DNA from: Anabaena sp. FACHB-1237
GTDB taxonomy: Bacteria; Cyanobacteriota; Cyanobacteriia; Cyanobacteriales; Nostocaceae
Direction: 5' to 3'
Assembly: GCF_014696225.1 (NCBI RefSeq)
Contig: NZ_JACJPV010000011.1
Coordinates: 57,015-121,014 of the forward strand
Length of the DNA: 64,000 nt
A program made the translations under genes and the position numbers. Below, in pieces: positions 28,431-38,418 of this stretch. A model generated the notes under the pieces. It searched no databases and was not told where the DNA came from. It saw only the letters and a program-made list of their open reading frames with translations. Every line of letters begins with the position of its first letter. Within the stretch, counting starts at the first letter, position 1.

Positions 28431-29864
28431 ATGCAAACAATAAATGAAGTTCGTGGTGCATTAAAAACGATCTGGGGTTATGAAGATTTTCGTCCACCCC
28501 AGGGAGAAATTGTTAATTCTTTACTATCAAAAAAAGACGCATTAATTATTATGCCCACAGGAGGAGGAAAATCTATTTGTTTTCAACTTCCTGCATTATT
28601 AAACAAGGGGTTGACTTTAGTAATTTCTCCCTTAGTAGCATTAATGGAAAATCAAGTTCAAGAATTATATAAACTGAATCAGAAAGCGGCACTTTTACAT
28701 AGTGAAATTTCCAAAGAACAACGTTATTTAACATTAAAAAAATTAGAAAAACAACAATTAAGATTATTATATTTATCTCCCGAAACCTTATTAAGTCCTT
28801 CAGTGTGGGAAAAGTTAATTGATCCCCAATTAGAAATTAATGGTATAATTATTGATGAAGCACATTGTTTAGTACAATGGGGTGATACTTTTCGGCCAGC
28901 TTATCGCAGATTAGGTACTGTAAGACCAGCATTATTAAAATGCAAACCACCAGGTACAAAAATCAGTTTAGCAGCTTTTACAGCAACGGCTGATGCTATG
29001 AGTCAAAAAATTATTACTGATGTTTTAGAATTAGAAAAACCTGATATTTATAAACTTAATCCCTATCGTCAAAACTTACATTTGCAAGTGGGTATTGTGT
29101 GGACTCCTAGAGGTAGAAAACAACAACTATTAAAATTTATTAAAAGTCATAAAAACGAAACAGGTTTAATTTATGTGAGAACTCGTAAAGATAGCGAAGA
29201 ATTAGTAAAATGGTTATCAGAATTAGGTTATCTTACTGCTAGTTATCATGGAGGTTTAGGTGCAGCACAAAGAAGGAAAATAGAAGAAAATTGGTTAAGT
29301 GGAAAAATTCTTTTTGTGGTGTGTACTTGCGCTTTTGGTATGGGAATAAATAAACCAGATGTACGTTGGGTAATTCATTTTCAGACACCACATTTATTAT
29401 CAGAATATGTACAGGAAATAGGCCGGGGAGGAAGAGATGGAAAAATAGCAAAAGCATTAACTTTAATTAGTGAACCAACCGGTTTTTTAGATAATGAAGA
29501 CAAACAAAGACAGAAATTTTTTGAAGAACAAATTATCAAACAACAACAAAAAGCCCAAAAGTTAATGAAGCAATTACCAAAACAGGGAGAAATTAGCGCA
29601 GTAACCCATGAATTTCCTGATAGTAATATTACCCTTTCTTTATTGCATAGTAATGGACAATTACAATGGTTAGATCCCTTTAATTATGCAATTTTATCCA
29701 CATCAGGAAAACAGTTAAACCAACAATTACAAGGTGCTAAACAAATGAGAGAATATTTATATACTAAAAAATGTCGGTGGCAGTTTTTACTAAATGCTTT
29801 TGGTTTTGGGGATGATGTTATTAATTGGCGCTGTGGACATTGTGATAATTGTCAACATCCATAA
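28431..29864 (+). CDS. recQ: RecQ-family ATP-dependent DNA helicase (short form)
   Basis: 477 residues. Superfamily 2 motifs are in order: RPPQGEIV, Walker A MPTGGGKS (41-48), DEAH box in IIIDEAHCLVQWG, SLAAFTATAD, and motif VI QEIGRGGRDG. The C-terminus keeps a zinc-type cluster (CRWQFLLNAF, then WRCGHCDNC) but ends there. The winged-helix and HRDC domains of E. coli RecQ are absent. It unwinds 3'-tailed or branched DNA in recombination and repair. The short form is common in cyanobacteria beside a full-length RecQ elsewhere. Confidence 0.9.
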   Translation: MQTINEVRGALKTIWGYEDFRPPQGEIVNSLLSKKDALIIMPTGGGKSICFQLPALLNKGLTLVISPLVALMENQVQELYKLNQKAALLHSEISKEQRYLTLKKLEKQQLRLLYLSPETLLSPSVWEKLIDPQLEINGIIIDEAHCLVQWGDTFRPAYRRLGTVRPALLKCKPPGTKISLAAFTATADAMSQKIITDVLELEKPDIYKLNPYRQNLHLQVGIVWTPRGRKQQLLKFIKSHKNETGLIYVRTRKDSEELVKWLSELGYLTASYHGGLGAAQRRKIEENWLSGKILFVVCTCAFGMGINKPDVRWVIHFQTPHLLSEYVQEIGRGGRDGKIAKALTLISEPTGFLDNEDKQRQKFFEEQIIKQQQKAQKLMKQLPKQGEISAVTHEFPDSNITLSLLHSNGQLQWLDPFNYAILSTSGKQLNQQLQGAKQMREYLYTKKCRWQFLLNAFGFGDDVINWRCGHCDNCQHP

Positions 29865-29894
29865 AATATCATTAAAATATCATTAAAATATCAT
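29862..29894 (+). repeat. Three tandem 11-bp repeats after recQ
   Basis: TAAAATATCAT occurs three times in a row, the first overlapping the recQ stop codon. A simple tandem duplication with no obvious function. Confidence 0.75.
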
Positions 29895-29964
29895 TAAAAA
29901 AACACAGGTACATTCCCCCAAAATTACCTAATCCCCTAAAAAAGAATACCATATTTAACTCAAA

Positions 29965-30327
29965 TTAAATACCCAATAACTTATAAAGAATGCTATTGAC
30001 AATAGTGAGTCCAAAAGCCCCTAAAACAGCACTCCAAATACCAAACCGGAGACGAAAACCATCAACTAACCAAGCAGCAATAGCAAAACAAACAACTCCT
30101 ATCATGAAAGTAAATATAGCGGATAAAAAATCAAAAGTAGCTGGATCTTGTATCACAAATGAAACTTTCAGAAGTGGTTTAATTAATGCAGTAATAATAC
30201 CAAGAACTGCTGCGGACATAATCGCATTACCGGGAGTATCAATTTCTACTCCTATGGGTAATTTACTAATTAGCCATAAGCTAACAGCCGTAATTAACCA
30301 AACAATTAACAGCGTCGTAATATCCAT
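29965..30327 (-). CDS. Phage holin family (YvlD-like) small membrane protein
   Basis: 120 residues with four hydrophobic helices. The TPGNAIMSAAVLGIITALIK segment after helix 1 and the C-terminal GAFGLTIVNSILYKLLG match the phage-holin-4 / YvlD family. Despite the name, cyanobacterial members are chromosomal and not tied to phage; their function is unknown. No lysin gene is nearby. It is monocistronic. Confidence 0.75.
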   Translation of the reverse strand: MDITTLLIVWLITAVSLWLISKLPIGVEIDTPGNAIMSAAVLGIITALIKPLLKVSFVIQDPATFDFLSAIFTFMIGVVCFAIAAWLVDGFRLRFGIWSAVLGAFGLTIVNSILYKLLGI

Positions 30328-30547
30328 TATAAAAGTCCCTGAAATGTGAATAATGCCTGACGATCAATTACCTGGTTGATGTAGCGTGTGGTAGTGAAAA
30401 ACTTTGTAACTTAACCAATTATTTATAAACTAACAAAATTTTTAGAAAATAGATAAATTTATTTTAAATATCTTTATATTTCCTGTTAAATTGTGGGGAT
30501 TTCATGATTAACAGATAAATTTAATGGCTTACTCAATTAAAATGAGA

Positions 30548-30651
30548 TAAGCTAATGTGCAGCACTCACTGTATAATTAAAAAACCTAAAGTTACAGTAG
30601 AACAAGCATCTTGCTTGTATTAATTATTCAAGTTAAAAGCACAACAGCTTA
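30548..30651 (-). mobile_element. R104 small mobile repeat, copy 4 (inverted)
   Basis: Runs from TAAGCTAATGTGC to GCACAACAGCTTA, reverse orientation. It directly abuts half of an R146 element on its right, and the other R146 half is missing. The rest of 30328-30808 is AT-rich with no gene. Confidence 0.75.
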
Positions 30652-30652
30652 T

Positions 30653-30702
30653 CTGACGCACCCACTCAACAGATTTTTTAGCGTGACACTTGCGGAAGTC
30701 CT
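30653..30702 (-). mobile_element. R146 half element beside R104
   Basis: CTGACGCACCCACTCAACAG followed by ATTTTTTAGCGTGACACTTG and CGGAAGTCCT matches the last third of R146. The break coincides with the R104 end to within about 2 bp. Confidence 0.65.
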
Positions 30703-30808
30703 AAACCTAAAATATTATTCTCTGATTTTTCATTAGTTGCATAAATATACTGTCTTGTAGGTAAATACAGTATCAAAAAACTTTTACTTCTGGAATAATA
30801 AACCATAT

Positions 30809-31417
30809 TTACAATTCAAATAGTCCCAATGGAGGATTAATTTCTATACGCTTATTTTCTAAATCTACAATGGGAACTATTTCCATCACAAAGGGAATTA
30901 ATACATTTTTTGATTCTTGATTAGTGATAAAATTAGGATCTAATTTAACTTCTAATAAATCATGACCTGATGGTAGTATATCTACAACTTTACCCACTAA
31001 TTCACCAGAAGATTGCAAGAAAACTGGTAATCCTAATAAGTCTATCATCAGAAATTCGCCTTCTGCCAATTGGGGGCGATCGCTGATATGAACAAATAAT
31101 CTACATTCTCTCATATTTTCTGCCGTAGTGCGATCGCTCACTCCTTTTATTTTAATCACATATAAATTTTTCCCCTCTAAATATCGTCCTGATAATAACT
31201 CAATTGGTTCTGGTTCTGGTGATCCTGGACGTAATAACCAGCGTTTTCCAGGTTCTTCAAATCTTTCGGGAAAATCAGTATTTGGATATACTCTTAATTC
31301 TCCATTTAACCCTTGAGGGGAGACAATTTTACCAATTTCTACCCATTCATCAAGATTAGCAACAATGGTAGATTTTGGTTTGACACTTTTACTTTTTTCC
31401 TGTTTTTTTTGATTCAT
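30809..31417 (-). CDS. rimM: Ribosome maturation factor RimM
   Basis: 202 residues. RimM helps assemble the 30S head and binds S19. The N-terminal barrel starts with VEIGKIVSPQGLNGELRVYP and the PRC-like C-terminal barrel with LIDLLGLPVF. The end EIVPIVDLENKRIEINPPLG is typical. A basic 25-residue N-terminal extension (KKQEKSKSVKPKS) precedes the domain. trmD and rpsP are not adjacent, unlike in E. coli. It is upstream of clpC on the same strand but separated by a terminator. Confidence 0.93.
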   Translation of the reverse strand: MNQKKQEKSKSVKPKSTIVANLDEWVEIGKIVSPQGLNGELRVYPNTDFPERFEEPGKRWLLRPGSPEPEPIELLSGRYLEGKNLYVIKIKGVSDRTTAENMRECRLFVHISDRPQLAEGEFLMIDLLGLPVFLQSSGELVGKVVDILPSGHDLLEVKLDPNFITNQESKNVLIPFVMEIVPIVDLENKRIEINPPLGLFEL

Positions 31418-31559
31418 TAGTTTGATAAAGTTATATTAAAATTGTGATCAATTGATCAAAAATCAAGAGAATATATATTTAGTGATTTATTCTCACTTCG
31501 CACCCTTTTGACTTCTGCCATAACTTAATTTTACACAATTTAGGCAACATTCAATTAAC

Positions 31560-31590
31560 AAAAAAAATCCCCGATCAAAAAATCGAGGAT
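31560..31590 (-). terminator. Rho-independent terminator of clpC
   Basis: On the minus strand ATCCTCGAT, a short T-rich loop and ATCGGGGAT form a 9-bp stem (one mismatch), followed by eight T. It lies about 50 bp past the clpC stop. Confidence 0.7.
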
Positions 31591-31640
31591 CTAGAAAATT
31601 TGGTATTTTCATACTCGTAGGGACTGTTAAAAATTAACAG

Positions 31641-34091
31641 TTAACCCACATTAGTTAACAACAATTCCCGCTTTTCCGCTTTTCTCACTTTTACTTGTCC
31701 ATCATCATCAACATCAATAATGGCTGTATCACCTTCAAGTATGTGAGCAGATAATATTGCTTCAGCAAGAGAATCTTCTAACAATCGCATAATTGCCCGT
31801 CTTAATGGTCTAGCACCATAACTAGGATCATAACCTTGTCTAACTACCAACTCTTTGAAACTTTCGGTAATTTCCAGTTTAATTCCTTTATCTGTTAAGC
31901 GTTTAGACACATCATGTAACATAATTTCAGCAATTTGCTTAACTTCTTCTTTGTTCAATTGAGTGAAGACGATAATCTCATCAACACGGTTTAAGAACTC
32001 AGGGCGGAAATAAGCCTTTAATTCCTCATTAACTAAGTTACGAATGCGATGATAACTAGCTTCAGACTGATTATCAAATTCAAAGCCTAGACTCATACCG
32101 CCTTTTTCAATTACCTTAGAACCAATATTGGAAGTGAGGATAATTAAGGTGTTTTTGAAGTCTACTTTCCGGCCTTTTGCGTCGGTAAGATGTCCATCAT
32201 CCAAAATTTGCAGTAACATATTAAATACATCAGGATGCGCTTTTTCTATTTCATCAAAAAGTAGCACTGTGTATGGTTTACGTCTTACTGCTTCCGTTAA
32301 TTGTCCACCTTCGTCATAGCCTACATAACCTGGAGGTGAACCAATTAATTTAGATACGTTGTGACTTTCCATGTATTCTGACATATCCAGACGAATCATG
32401 GAATCTTCCGATCCGAAAAAGTATGCTGCTAATGCTTTTGCTAATTCAGTTTTACCAACTCCAGTCGGACCAGAGAAAATAAAGCTGGCAATGGGGCGGT
32501 TAGGATTTTTTAAACCCACACGAGCGCGACGAATAGCACGAGAAACTGCTGTTACTGCTTGTTCCTGGCCAATGAGACGTTTATGCAGAGTATCTTCTAA
32601 ATGCAGGAGTAATTCTGATTCTGATTCCGTAAGTTTATTTACGGGTACTCCTGTCCAGGAAGCGACTATTTGCGCGATATCCTCCTCATCAACGATAGGA
32701 ATATTCAGCGTTTTCAGGTTTTCTTCCTCATCTAGTCTACTTTGCAGTTCTAGTTCTTCTTGACGCAGTTTATTAGCCTTGCGAAATTCCTGTAGGCGAA
32801 CAGCCTCGGCTTTATCTTTGCTAATGTTTTTGAGTTGAAATTTGATTTCTTTGTTTTTGATGATTTGGGAGTGATGTAAACGTACCCGTGAACCAGCTTC
32901 GTCTATTAAGTCTATTGCTTTATCGGGTAAGAAGCGATCGCTAATATATCTATCAGATAATTGTGCTGCCGCTACTATAGCTGCATCAGATATAGTTACT
33001 CTATGATGTTGTTCATAGGCACTCCGTAAACCTTGAAGAATATCAATAGTTTCTTCCACTGATGGTTCACCCACTAAAATCGGTTGAAACCGTCTTTCTA
33101 GGGCTGCATCCCGTTCAATGTGTTTACGGTATTCATCTAAAGTAGTAGCACCAATACACTGCAATTCGCCCCTAGCCAGGGCTGGTTTGAGGATATTAGC
33201 GGCATCTAAACCGCCTTCTGTGCCACCTGCACCGATGAGGGTATGAATTTCATCAATTACCAGGATGATATTGCCTACAGAGCGAATTTCCTCCATGATT
33301 TTTTTCAGGCGTTCCTCAAATTCCCCTCTAAAACGAGTTCCAGCGATGAGTAAACCCATATCCAGACTAATTACTTGCTTATAGAGTAATACTTCTGGAA
33401 CATCTTGATTGATAATACGCTGTGCTAAACCTTCAGCGATCGCTGTTTTACCTACTCCTGGTTCACCGATTAGCACAGGGTTATTTTTAGTACGACGACC
33501 TAGTATTTGTACTGTCCTTTCAATTTCCTTATGACGGCCAACTACCGGATCTAATTTACCTTCTTTAGCTAATTTAGTGAGATTTCGACCAAATTCCTCT
33601 ATAGATAGATTTTGATAACGTTGTTGGGAATTACCACCACCTGCGAAAACGGGGGTATCTTCTCCTAAACGATTTAATACAGATACTCGGATGGTGTGTA
33701 AGTCTACGCCTAAATTTTGTAATACTTTGGCGGCCACTCCTTCACCAGCTTCCGTTAGACCTAATAACAAATGTTCTGTATTAATGTAATTATGTCCAAG
33801 ACTGTGAGCTTCTCTAAAAGACTGCTCAAACAGACTTTTTACCTTGGGTGTAAAAGGAATTTCTGGGGGGACAAAGCCAGAGCCGCGGCCAATGATTTTT
33901 TCGACTTCTCGACGTGCATCTTTGAGCGTAATACCCAACTCCGCCAGCACTTTCGCAGCAATGCCCGTTCCTTCTCCCATTAAACCCAGGAGAATCTGTT
34001 CTGTACCTACAAAATTGTGTCCCAGGCGGCGTGCTTCCTCCTGAGCTAACATAATTACCCTAATGGCTTCGGACGTGAAGTGTTCAAACAT
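31641..34091 (-). CDS. clpC: ATP-dependent Clp protease ATPase subunit ClpC
   Basis: 816 residues, the Hsp100 unfoldase that feeds the ClpP/ClpR protease in the cytosol; essential in studied cyanobacteria. Two Clp-N repeats lie in the first ~145 residues ([22 protein letters not shown]). The first AAA domain has Walker A GEPGVGKT at about 208 and the second has GPTGVGKT at about 540. A middle linker region lies around 420-455, and the C-terminal D2-small domain ends with [10 protein letters not shown]. Length and architecture match ClpC rather than ClpB. It is monocistronic with its own terminator. Confidence 0.97.
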   Translation of the reverse strand: MFEHFTSEAIRVIMLAQEEARRLGHNFVGTEQILLGLMGEGTGIAAKVLAELGITLKDARREVEKIIGRGSGFVPPEIPFTPKVKSLFEQSFREAHSLGHNYINTEHLLLGLTEAGEGVAAKVLQNLGVDLHTIRVSVLNRLGEDTPVFAGGGNSQQRYQNLSIEEFGRNLTKLAKEGKLDPVVGRHKEIERTVQILGRRTKNNPVLIGEPGVGKTAIAEGLAQRIINQDVPEVLLYKQVISLDMGLLIAGTRFRGEFEERLKKIMEEIRSVGNIILVIDEIHTLIGAGGTEGGLDAANILKPALARGELQCIGATTLDEYRKHIERDAALERRFQPILVGEPSVEETIDILQGLRSAYEQHHRVTISDAAIVAAAQLSDRYISDRFLPDKAIDLIDEAGSRVRLHHSQIIKNKEIKFQLKNISKDKAEAVRLQEFRKANKLRQEELELQSRLDEEENLKTLNIPIVDEEDIAQIVASWTGVPVNKLTESESELLLHLEDTLHKRLIGQEQAVTAVSRAIRRARVGLKNPNRPIASFIFSGPTGVGKTELAKALAAYFFGSEDSMIRLDMSEYMESHNVSKLIGSPPGYVGYDEGGQLTEAVRRKPYTVLLFDEIEKAHPDVFNMLLQILDDGHLTDAKGRKVDFKNTLIILTSNIGSKVIEKGGMSLGFEFDNQSEASYHRIRNLVNEELKAYFRPEFLNRVDEIIVFTQLNKEEVKQIAEIMLHDVSKRLTDKGIKLEITESFKELVVRQGYDPSYGARPLRRAIMRLLEDSLAEAILSAHILEGDTAIIDVDDDGQVKVRKAEKRELLLTNVG

Positions 34092-34396
34092 AGCGGGTCC
34101 TTGCTCCCTTGCTGCTTGGACTGTGGGTGAGTATAATTTCCGTCAGAGAAGTTAACATTCAAAAGTCAAAAGTCGGAATTTGTATGTGACTTTGGGCTTT
34201 TGGGTTCTATCTCGTGATAGACAGTCACCCTTATCTTAAGTTTCTTGTATTTTCTTAAAGATAATGTATCTTTGTTTAAAATTCAATGACAGTAGTGAGA
34301 GCCGTATGTGATTATGGGTAGTAGCCGTCAAGAGTCACCGAGTCAGAAGAATACTTTACCAATGACCAATCACTAATTACCCATCAAAAATCACTT
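34092..34396. other. Divergent promoter region clpC / DUF3288 gene
   Basis: 305 bp without a gene, holding the promoters of both divergent genes. A short run of ACCAAT-type heptamers (ACCAATG, ACCAATC, ACTAATT, ACCCATC) occupies 34358-34385. No operator palindrome, in particular no clear CIRCE element, was seen. Confidence 0.5.
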
Positions 34397-34684
34397 ATGG
34401 CAGATAATAAGGATCAAACTCATCCTTTGGAAAACCGCGATCGCTCTCTAATTGATATTTTACTCACTCAAGAGCCAACAAACCACAATTTATCAGAATT
34501 AGCGAGACTAAAAATCCGCTATCAAGGCTTTCCCGGTGCTAGGGAGATTCAACAAGGGCTAGATAAAGCATTACAACGATGGCACTTAACAGAAGCCGAA
34601 CTTTTCTCTAAAACCCGCGAAATTCACCAAATTGGCGGTATTTACACCAGTCGCGGTAAAAAGGAAGAACAAGATTGGAATTGA
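34397..34684 (+). CDS. DUF3288 family protein
   Basis: 95 residues, matching the DUF3288 family restricted mainly to cyanobacteria. The start reads KDQTHPLENRDRSLIDILLT, then LARLKIRYQGFPGAREIQ and a DWN ending. Soluble and helical; function unknown. Confidence 0.85.
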   Translation: MADNKDQTHPLENRDRSLIDILLTQEPTNHNLSELARLKIRYQGFPGAREIQQGLDKALQRWHLTEAELFSKTREIHQIGGIYTSRGKKEEQDWN

Positions 34685-34703
34685 TTATAACTACCAAATC
34701 CTT

Positions 34704-34731
34704 GTAGAGACAATTCATGAATTGTCCCTAC
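34704..34731. repeat. 28-nt palindrome, dispersed family
   Basis: GTAGAGACAATTCA and TGAATTGTCCCTAC are inverted with one mismatch. Same family as 19029-19058 and 61635-61662. It lies between convergent genes and may act as a terminator. Confidence 0.6.
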
Positions 34732-34788
34732 CATATCACTCCTTCGCTGATGCGCGAAATCAATATCATATCCCAATTCAGCAACGCC

Positions 34789-35958
34789 TTAAAACTCAGT
34801 CCACCTATCCTGGGGTAAAAACGAACGTTCCATTGGAATAGAAGCCACTGGTTCAGTTAAAGTAAACTTACGAGTTATAATCCATTCTTTCAACTCCTGC
34901 GCTACCTGTCTTGATAAAAATAAACTTGCTAAAGATGCTACTCTTACAGATTTTCCTTCAATACTGATTTTACCAGACTTCAACTGAGCATAAGTCACTA
35001 AACCAAAAGTAGGCCGTACACGACGAGGAATAGAAAAATCTACGATGGGTGCTACTAAGTCTTGATCCTTTACAGCACAATATTCTACCACTGATTCATT
35101 TAACACAGGTAATGGTACACCCACACCTAACATCAAAGAAGGTCCATAATTCTTTAAATAACATCCTCTAACCCATTTAGGATCCATTTGTTTAGCATCA
35201 CCAATTAAAGCTAAGGTAGCTGATGGACCAATAGGTGTATGATTGTCTAATCTCTTTTGTAAAGGAAAATGTTGCGTCCCTTCCCAACTTACATAACCAA
35301 TACCACCGCCTAGAAAAATTTTTGTACCAATACCCACTAATTGTAAATCAGGATCATTCATAAGTGGTGACAAAGCACCAGGGTTAGAATATACTGCATT
35401 TCCTAACCTGGGTTGTAACACTCCTAAATAAGTATAAAGTGGGCGATCGCCACCATTCACACCTACAATAAAGTTTTGATAGAGATTACGCGGATTAAAT
35501 AAATAAAACTGATTAATTGTATCGCGGGTAATAGAGGTTTCAAAGGTAGCTCTCGGATAACAGTCTGTTACTTGTCCAACAGCTTTTACTTGAATAGACT
35601 TACCAGCAATTAGATCCTCAATTACATGGCCACCTCCGCGTTCTTTTACTTCCTCTCCATCTACAGATTCTATCGGACAACTCGCACCTAAGAATAAATC
35701 TACCGCACCAAAACCAGCATAAGCAGGCACACCATCCAACCAGCAACGACGAATTTTAATTGGGGGATCAGTATGGCCTAAATTAATAATTGCACCACTA
35801 GATTCCATTGGTTCAAATGTACCAGTAGTAATTATATCTACTTGCTTAGTAGCTTTAGCAACACCAATTTCTGAAACTCGTGTTTTAAGTTCTTCTGCTG
35901 TCCATACTACAGCGCGGTTTTGGCTGATCTTTTCATTTATCTCCGCAATTGTACGCAT
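34789..35958 (-). CDS. Homocysteine biosynthesis protein (HcyBio, DUF39)
   Basis: 389 residues, matching the DUF39/HcyBio family studied in methanogens, where it takes part in making homocysteine from aspartate semialdehyde and sulfide. Conserved parts are FEPMESSGAIINLGHTDPP, CWLDGVPAYAGFGAVDLFLG, FLGGGIGYVSWEGTQH and GVGVPLPVLNE. No partner ferredoxin-like subunit is adjacent. In cyanobacteria the role is inferred. Upstream, a perfect 18-bp hairpin lies 36 bp before the ATG. Confidence 0.85.
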   Translation of the reverse strand: MRTIAEINEKISQNRAVVWTAEELKTRVSEIGVAKATKQVDIITTGTFEPMESSGAIINLGHTDPPIKIRRCWLDGVPAYAGFGAVDLFLGASCPIESVDGEEVKERGGGHVIEDLIAGKSIQVKAVGQVTDCYPRATFETSITRDTINQFYLFNPRNLYQNFIVGVNGGDRPLYTYLGVLQPRLGNAVYSNPGALSPLMNDPDLQLVGIGTKIFLGGGIGYVSWEGTQHFPLQKRLDNHTPIGPSATLALIGDAKQMDPKWVRGCYLKNYGPSLMLGVGVPLPVLNESVVEYCAVKDQDLVAPIVDFSIPRRVRPTFGLVTYAQLKSGKISIEGKSVRVASLASLFLSRQVAQELKEWIITRKFTLTEPVASIPMERSFLPQDRWTEF

Positions 35959-35993
35959 TTTTTTATCAAGCGGAATAATTATTTTTACAATTT

Positions 35994-36033
35994 TTATGAC
36001 TATTTGTTAATGTTAATTAACAAATAGTCATAA
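35994..36033. promoter_or_regulatory. Perfect 18-bp stem hairpin upstream of HcyBio
   Basis: TTATGACTATTTGTTAAT at 35994-36011 and ATTAACAAATAGTCATAA at 36016-36033 are exact reverse complements around a 4-base loop. In transcripts of the HcyBio gene it would fold just before the start codon. It could be a leader structure, an operator or a mobile repeat; no second copy was noticed in the window. Confidence 0.5.
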
Positions 36034-36188
36034 GCGTTAACAAGCATTGACAAAAACTTATAATATTACCAATTACTAATTATGGAATCAAAACTAGAAA
36101 ATAGGCATTAAGGGGCATGATGGGCAGAAATGAAATTTAAAATTGACTATCACAACGATAAAATCAGGTATGTGCTGACCGCTAATTC

Positions 36189-36614
36189 CTAACCACTATG
36201 TTTTACCACCAAAACAGAACAATGAGCTTCCTCCATCACTTGACTGCTTACGGAACCATCAACAATGCGTTTCATCCCTGTTAAACCTCTATTTCCCATT
36301 AAGATTAAATCAGCTTGATAAATATTTGCTAAACGAATAATCTCTTGGGCGGGATCACCCGTAACTAATTCTAACTCACTTTGATATGGTAAACTAGCCT
36401 GGTATGCTACTAGTTGTTTTTCAATCTGCAAATAAGAAAATGTGGAGGAATCTGATAGAGGGCGATCTGCTGGTTGTTCTGTTTTTGCGGTTGTAGAAAC
36501 TACGTGACAAAGAACAATTTTACTCTTTGGTGATAACACCAAATCATCTAAAGCCTGAATGACTCGCTCTGCAATATCCGAGCCATCCAAGGCTACCAAA
36601 ATAGTATTTAGCAC
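36189..36614 (-). CDS. Universal stress protein
   Basis: 141 residues from the GTG at 36614, preceded by GGAGACGAGAG as ribosome site. An ATG at 36704 would add 30 residues that look like translated spacer, so I chose the GTG. The UspA fold is clear: VLNTILVALDGSDIAERV at the start and the ATP-binding loop GNRGLTGMKRIVDGSVSSQV near the end (GxxGxnG(S)-type). The family responds to starvation and stress; the partner is unknown. Confidence 0.88.
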   Translation of the reverse strand: MLNTILVALDGSDIAERVIQALDDLVLSPKSKIVLCHVVSTTAKTEQPADRPLSDSSTFSYLQIEKQLVAYQASLPYQSELELVTGDPAQEIIRLANIYQADLILMGNRGLTGMKRIVDGSVSSQVMEEAHCSVLVVKHSG

Positions 36615-36788
36615 CGCTCTCGTCTCCAAAGAGATTTTCCTCTGTAAATTATCAATTATCAAACCAATGACTAGTAATTGATCACAAGTCATGAGAAATT
36701 GCATTTACAGACTAGGAGATATATTATATCAAATTTTCACATTTTCGTATTTTCCTAAAATTTTAGTTTCTTCCGATGTGTCTACAAT

Positions 36789-38090
36789 TTAATTATCATA
36801 CTTCTCAACTCTACGCTTAACAGAATCAGCATGAGAAGGCAAGCCTTCTGTAGTTGCTAAAACATCAATAGCATAAGCTACTTTTTCTAAAGCAGTTTGA
36901 GAATATTGAATAATGCTTGAATGTTTTAAGAAAGTTTCTACACCTAAAGCTGAAGCATAACGAGCAGCACCAGAAGTGGGTAAAGTATGATTAGGACCGG
37001 CTAAATAGTCTCCCACAGCTTCAGGAGTGGAACTACCTAAAAATATTGCCCCCGCATGACGAATATGGTTTATTAAAGACCAAGGATCTTTAACTTCCAG
37101 TTCTAAGTGTTCAGGTGCAAATTGATTAGACAGTTCTGCTGCCGCTTCTAAAGATTCTACCACCACAATTAAACCATAGTGAGCGATCGCTTTTTCGGTA
37201 TCAATTCTCCGAGGATGATCCGCCAACTGTTTATCTACAGCAATTTGTACTTGCTTTGCTAAACTTACATCTGTTGTTATTAAAATAGCGGCAGCCATTG
37301 GATCATGTTCAGCTTGAGCTAACAAATCTGTAGCCACATAAACAGGATTAGCTGATTCATCAGCAATTACTAGCACTTCACTAGGACCTGCCAAAGAATC
37401 AATACCCACTGTCCCATACACTAGTTTTTTTGCTAAAGTGACATAAATATTACCAGGACCTGTAATTACATTAACCTTGGGAATAGTTTCGGTGCCATAG
37501 GCTAAAGCAGCGATCGCCTGCGCCCCTCCCACACGGTAGATTTCGTTTATTCCCGCCTCTTGGGCAGCCACCAACACCGCAGGATTGATTTTACCATCCC
37601 TGGCTGGAGTTACCATGACAATGCGTGGTACACCTGCTACCTTAGCTGGAATAGCATTCATTAGCACAGTGCTAGGATAACAAGCCCTACCACCAGGTAT
37701 ATATAAACCAGCCCTGTCCACTGGAGTATACCTTTTCCCTAACACCACCTCATCGTCAGCAAAATGCACCCAACTTTTAGGCACTCTTTGACGATGAAAA
37801 GCCTCTATTTTTTCACAAGCAAGGCGGATAGATTGGAGTAAATCGTTTGATACCTGTTGGTACGCCGCATCCAGTTCCGAACCTGTTACCCTCAATTCTT
37901 CCGGTGTCCATATCTGTTGATCAAATTCTGCTGTATAATGGATTACAGCTTTATCACCTTGGCGCTTCACGGCTTGCAACACTTCTCGCACTGTTGCTTC
38001 TTTGTGAAGTACCTGTTCATCTTGAGTACGCTCGCAAATGCGTTGGATTTCAGACCTGACATCTGATTGCTGAGTAATAATTCGCAGCAT
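36789..38090 (-). CDS. hisD: Histidinol dehydrogenase
   Basis: 433 residues from the ATG at 38090 (MLRIITQQSDVRSEI), which matches the family length. A start at 38168 would add 26 residues without homology. It catalyses the last two steps of histidine synthesis, histidinol to histidine, with NAD and zinc. Landmarks are VDRAGLYIPGGRACYPSTVLMN, VGGAQAIAALAYG, GPGNIYVTLAK and SLAGPSEVLVIAD. The C-terminal GDYLAGPNHTLPTSGAAR motif also fits. As usual in cyanobacteria it is not in a his operon. Confidence 0.96.
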   Translation of the reverse strand: MLRIITQQSDVRSEIQRICERTQDEQVLHKEATVREVLQAVKRQGDKAVIHYTAEFDQQIWTPEELRVTGSELDAAYQQVSNDLLQSIRLACEKIEAFHRQRVPKSWVHFADDEVVLGKRYTPVDRAGLYIPGGRACYPSTVLMNAIPAKVAGVPRIVMVTPARDGKINPAVLVAAQEAGINEIYRVGGAQAIAALAYGTETIPKVNVITGPGNIYVTLAKKLVYGTVGIDSLAGPSEVLVIADESANPVYVATDLLAQAEHDPMAAAILITTDVSLAKQVQIAVDKQLADHPRRIDTEKAIAHYGLIVVVESLEAAAELSNQFAPEHLELEVKDPWSLINHIRHAGAIFLGSSTPEAVGDYLAGPNHTLPTSGAARYASALGVETFLKHSSIIQYSQTALEKVAYAIDVLATTEGLPSHADSVKRRVEKYDN

Positions 38091-38284
38091 GGAGTAAAGA
38101 CAATGCCAAAATGTGTAGTTTTCTGTATGAGAACTTAGGAAAGCGTATTTCCGATTGGCGGTAGACAACTGACTCTAGTTCTCTCTTCTAGCTTAACCTG
38201 AATTTTTGTGATACATCAATTTATCCAATTATCCAAGAAGGGAGTCAGCACTCAGCTATCAGCAGTCAGGAGAATTATATTTGA

Positions 38285-38313
38285 GCCAATTTACCAATCA
38301 CCAATCACCAATC
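38285..38313 (+). repeat. ACCAATC heptamer repeats
   Basis: Three tandem ACCAATC units at 38293-38313, preceded by CCAATTT, between hisD and rpsT. Other runs of this family are at 13761-13781, 34358-34385, 43694-43735, 45658-45685 and 49832-49880. Confidence 0.7.
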
Positions 38314-38358
38314 GCCAAATTTAATTTTTAATTTTTAATTTACCATTGACAAGAACAA

Positions 38359-38367
38359 TGCTATAGT
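38359..38367 (+). promoter_or_regulatory. Candidate rpsT promoter, extended -10
   Basis: TGCTATAGT is an extended -10 element about 52 bp before the rpsT start. A weak -35 (TTTACC) lies 17 bp upstream. Another TTGACA is at 38346-38351 but its spacing to this -10 is too short. Confidence 0.35.
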
Positions 38368-38418
38368 AATAAATCTAGTAGTGTGTGTACATAATTAATA
38401 GTCTTTTCTGGAATTACT

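Noticed and set aside
34632..34841. 69-codon frame after the DUF3288 gene
   Set aside because: Overlaps DUF3288 and HcyBio ends and a palindrome; no protein character.
36615..36704. N-terminal extension of the universal stress protein
   Set aside because: Not part of the Usp fold; a GTG with a good ribosome site starts the domain.
38091..38168. N-terminal extension of HisD
   Set aside because: 26 residues without family similarity; the ATG at 38090 gives the normal length.
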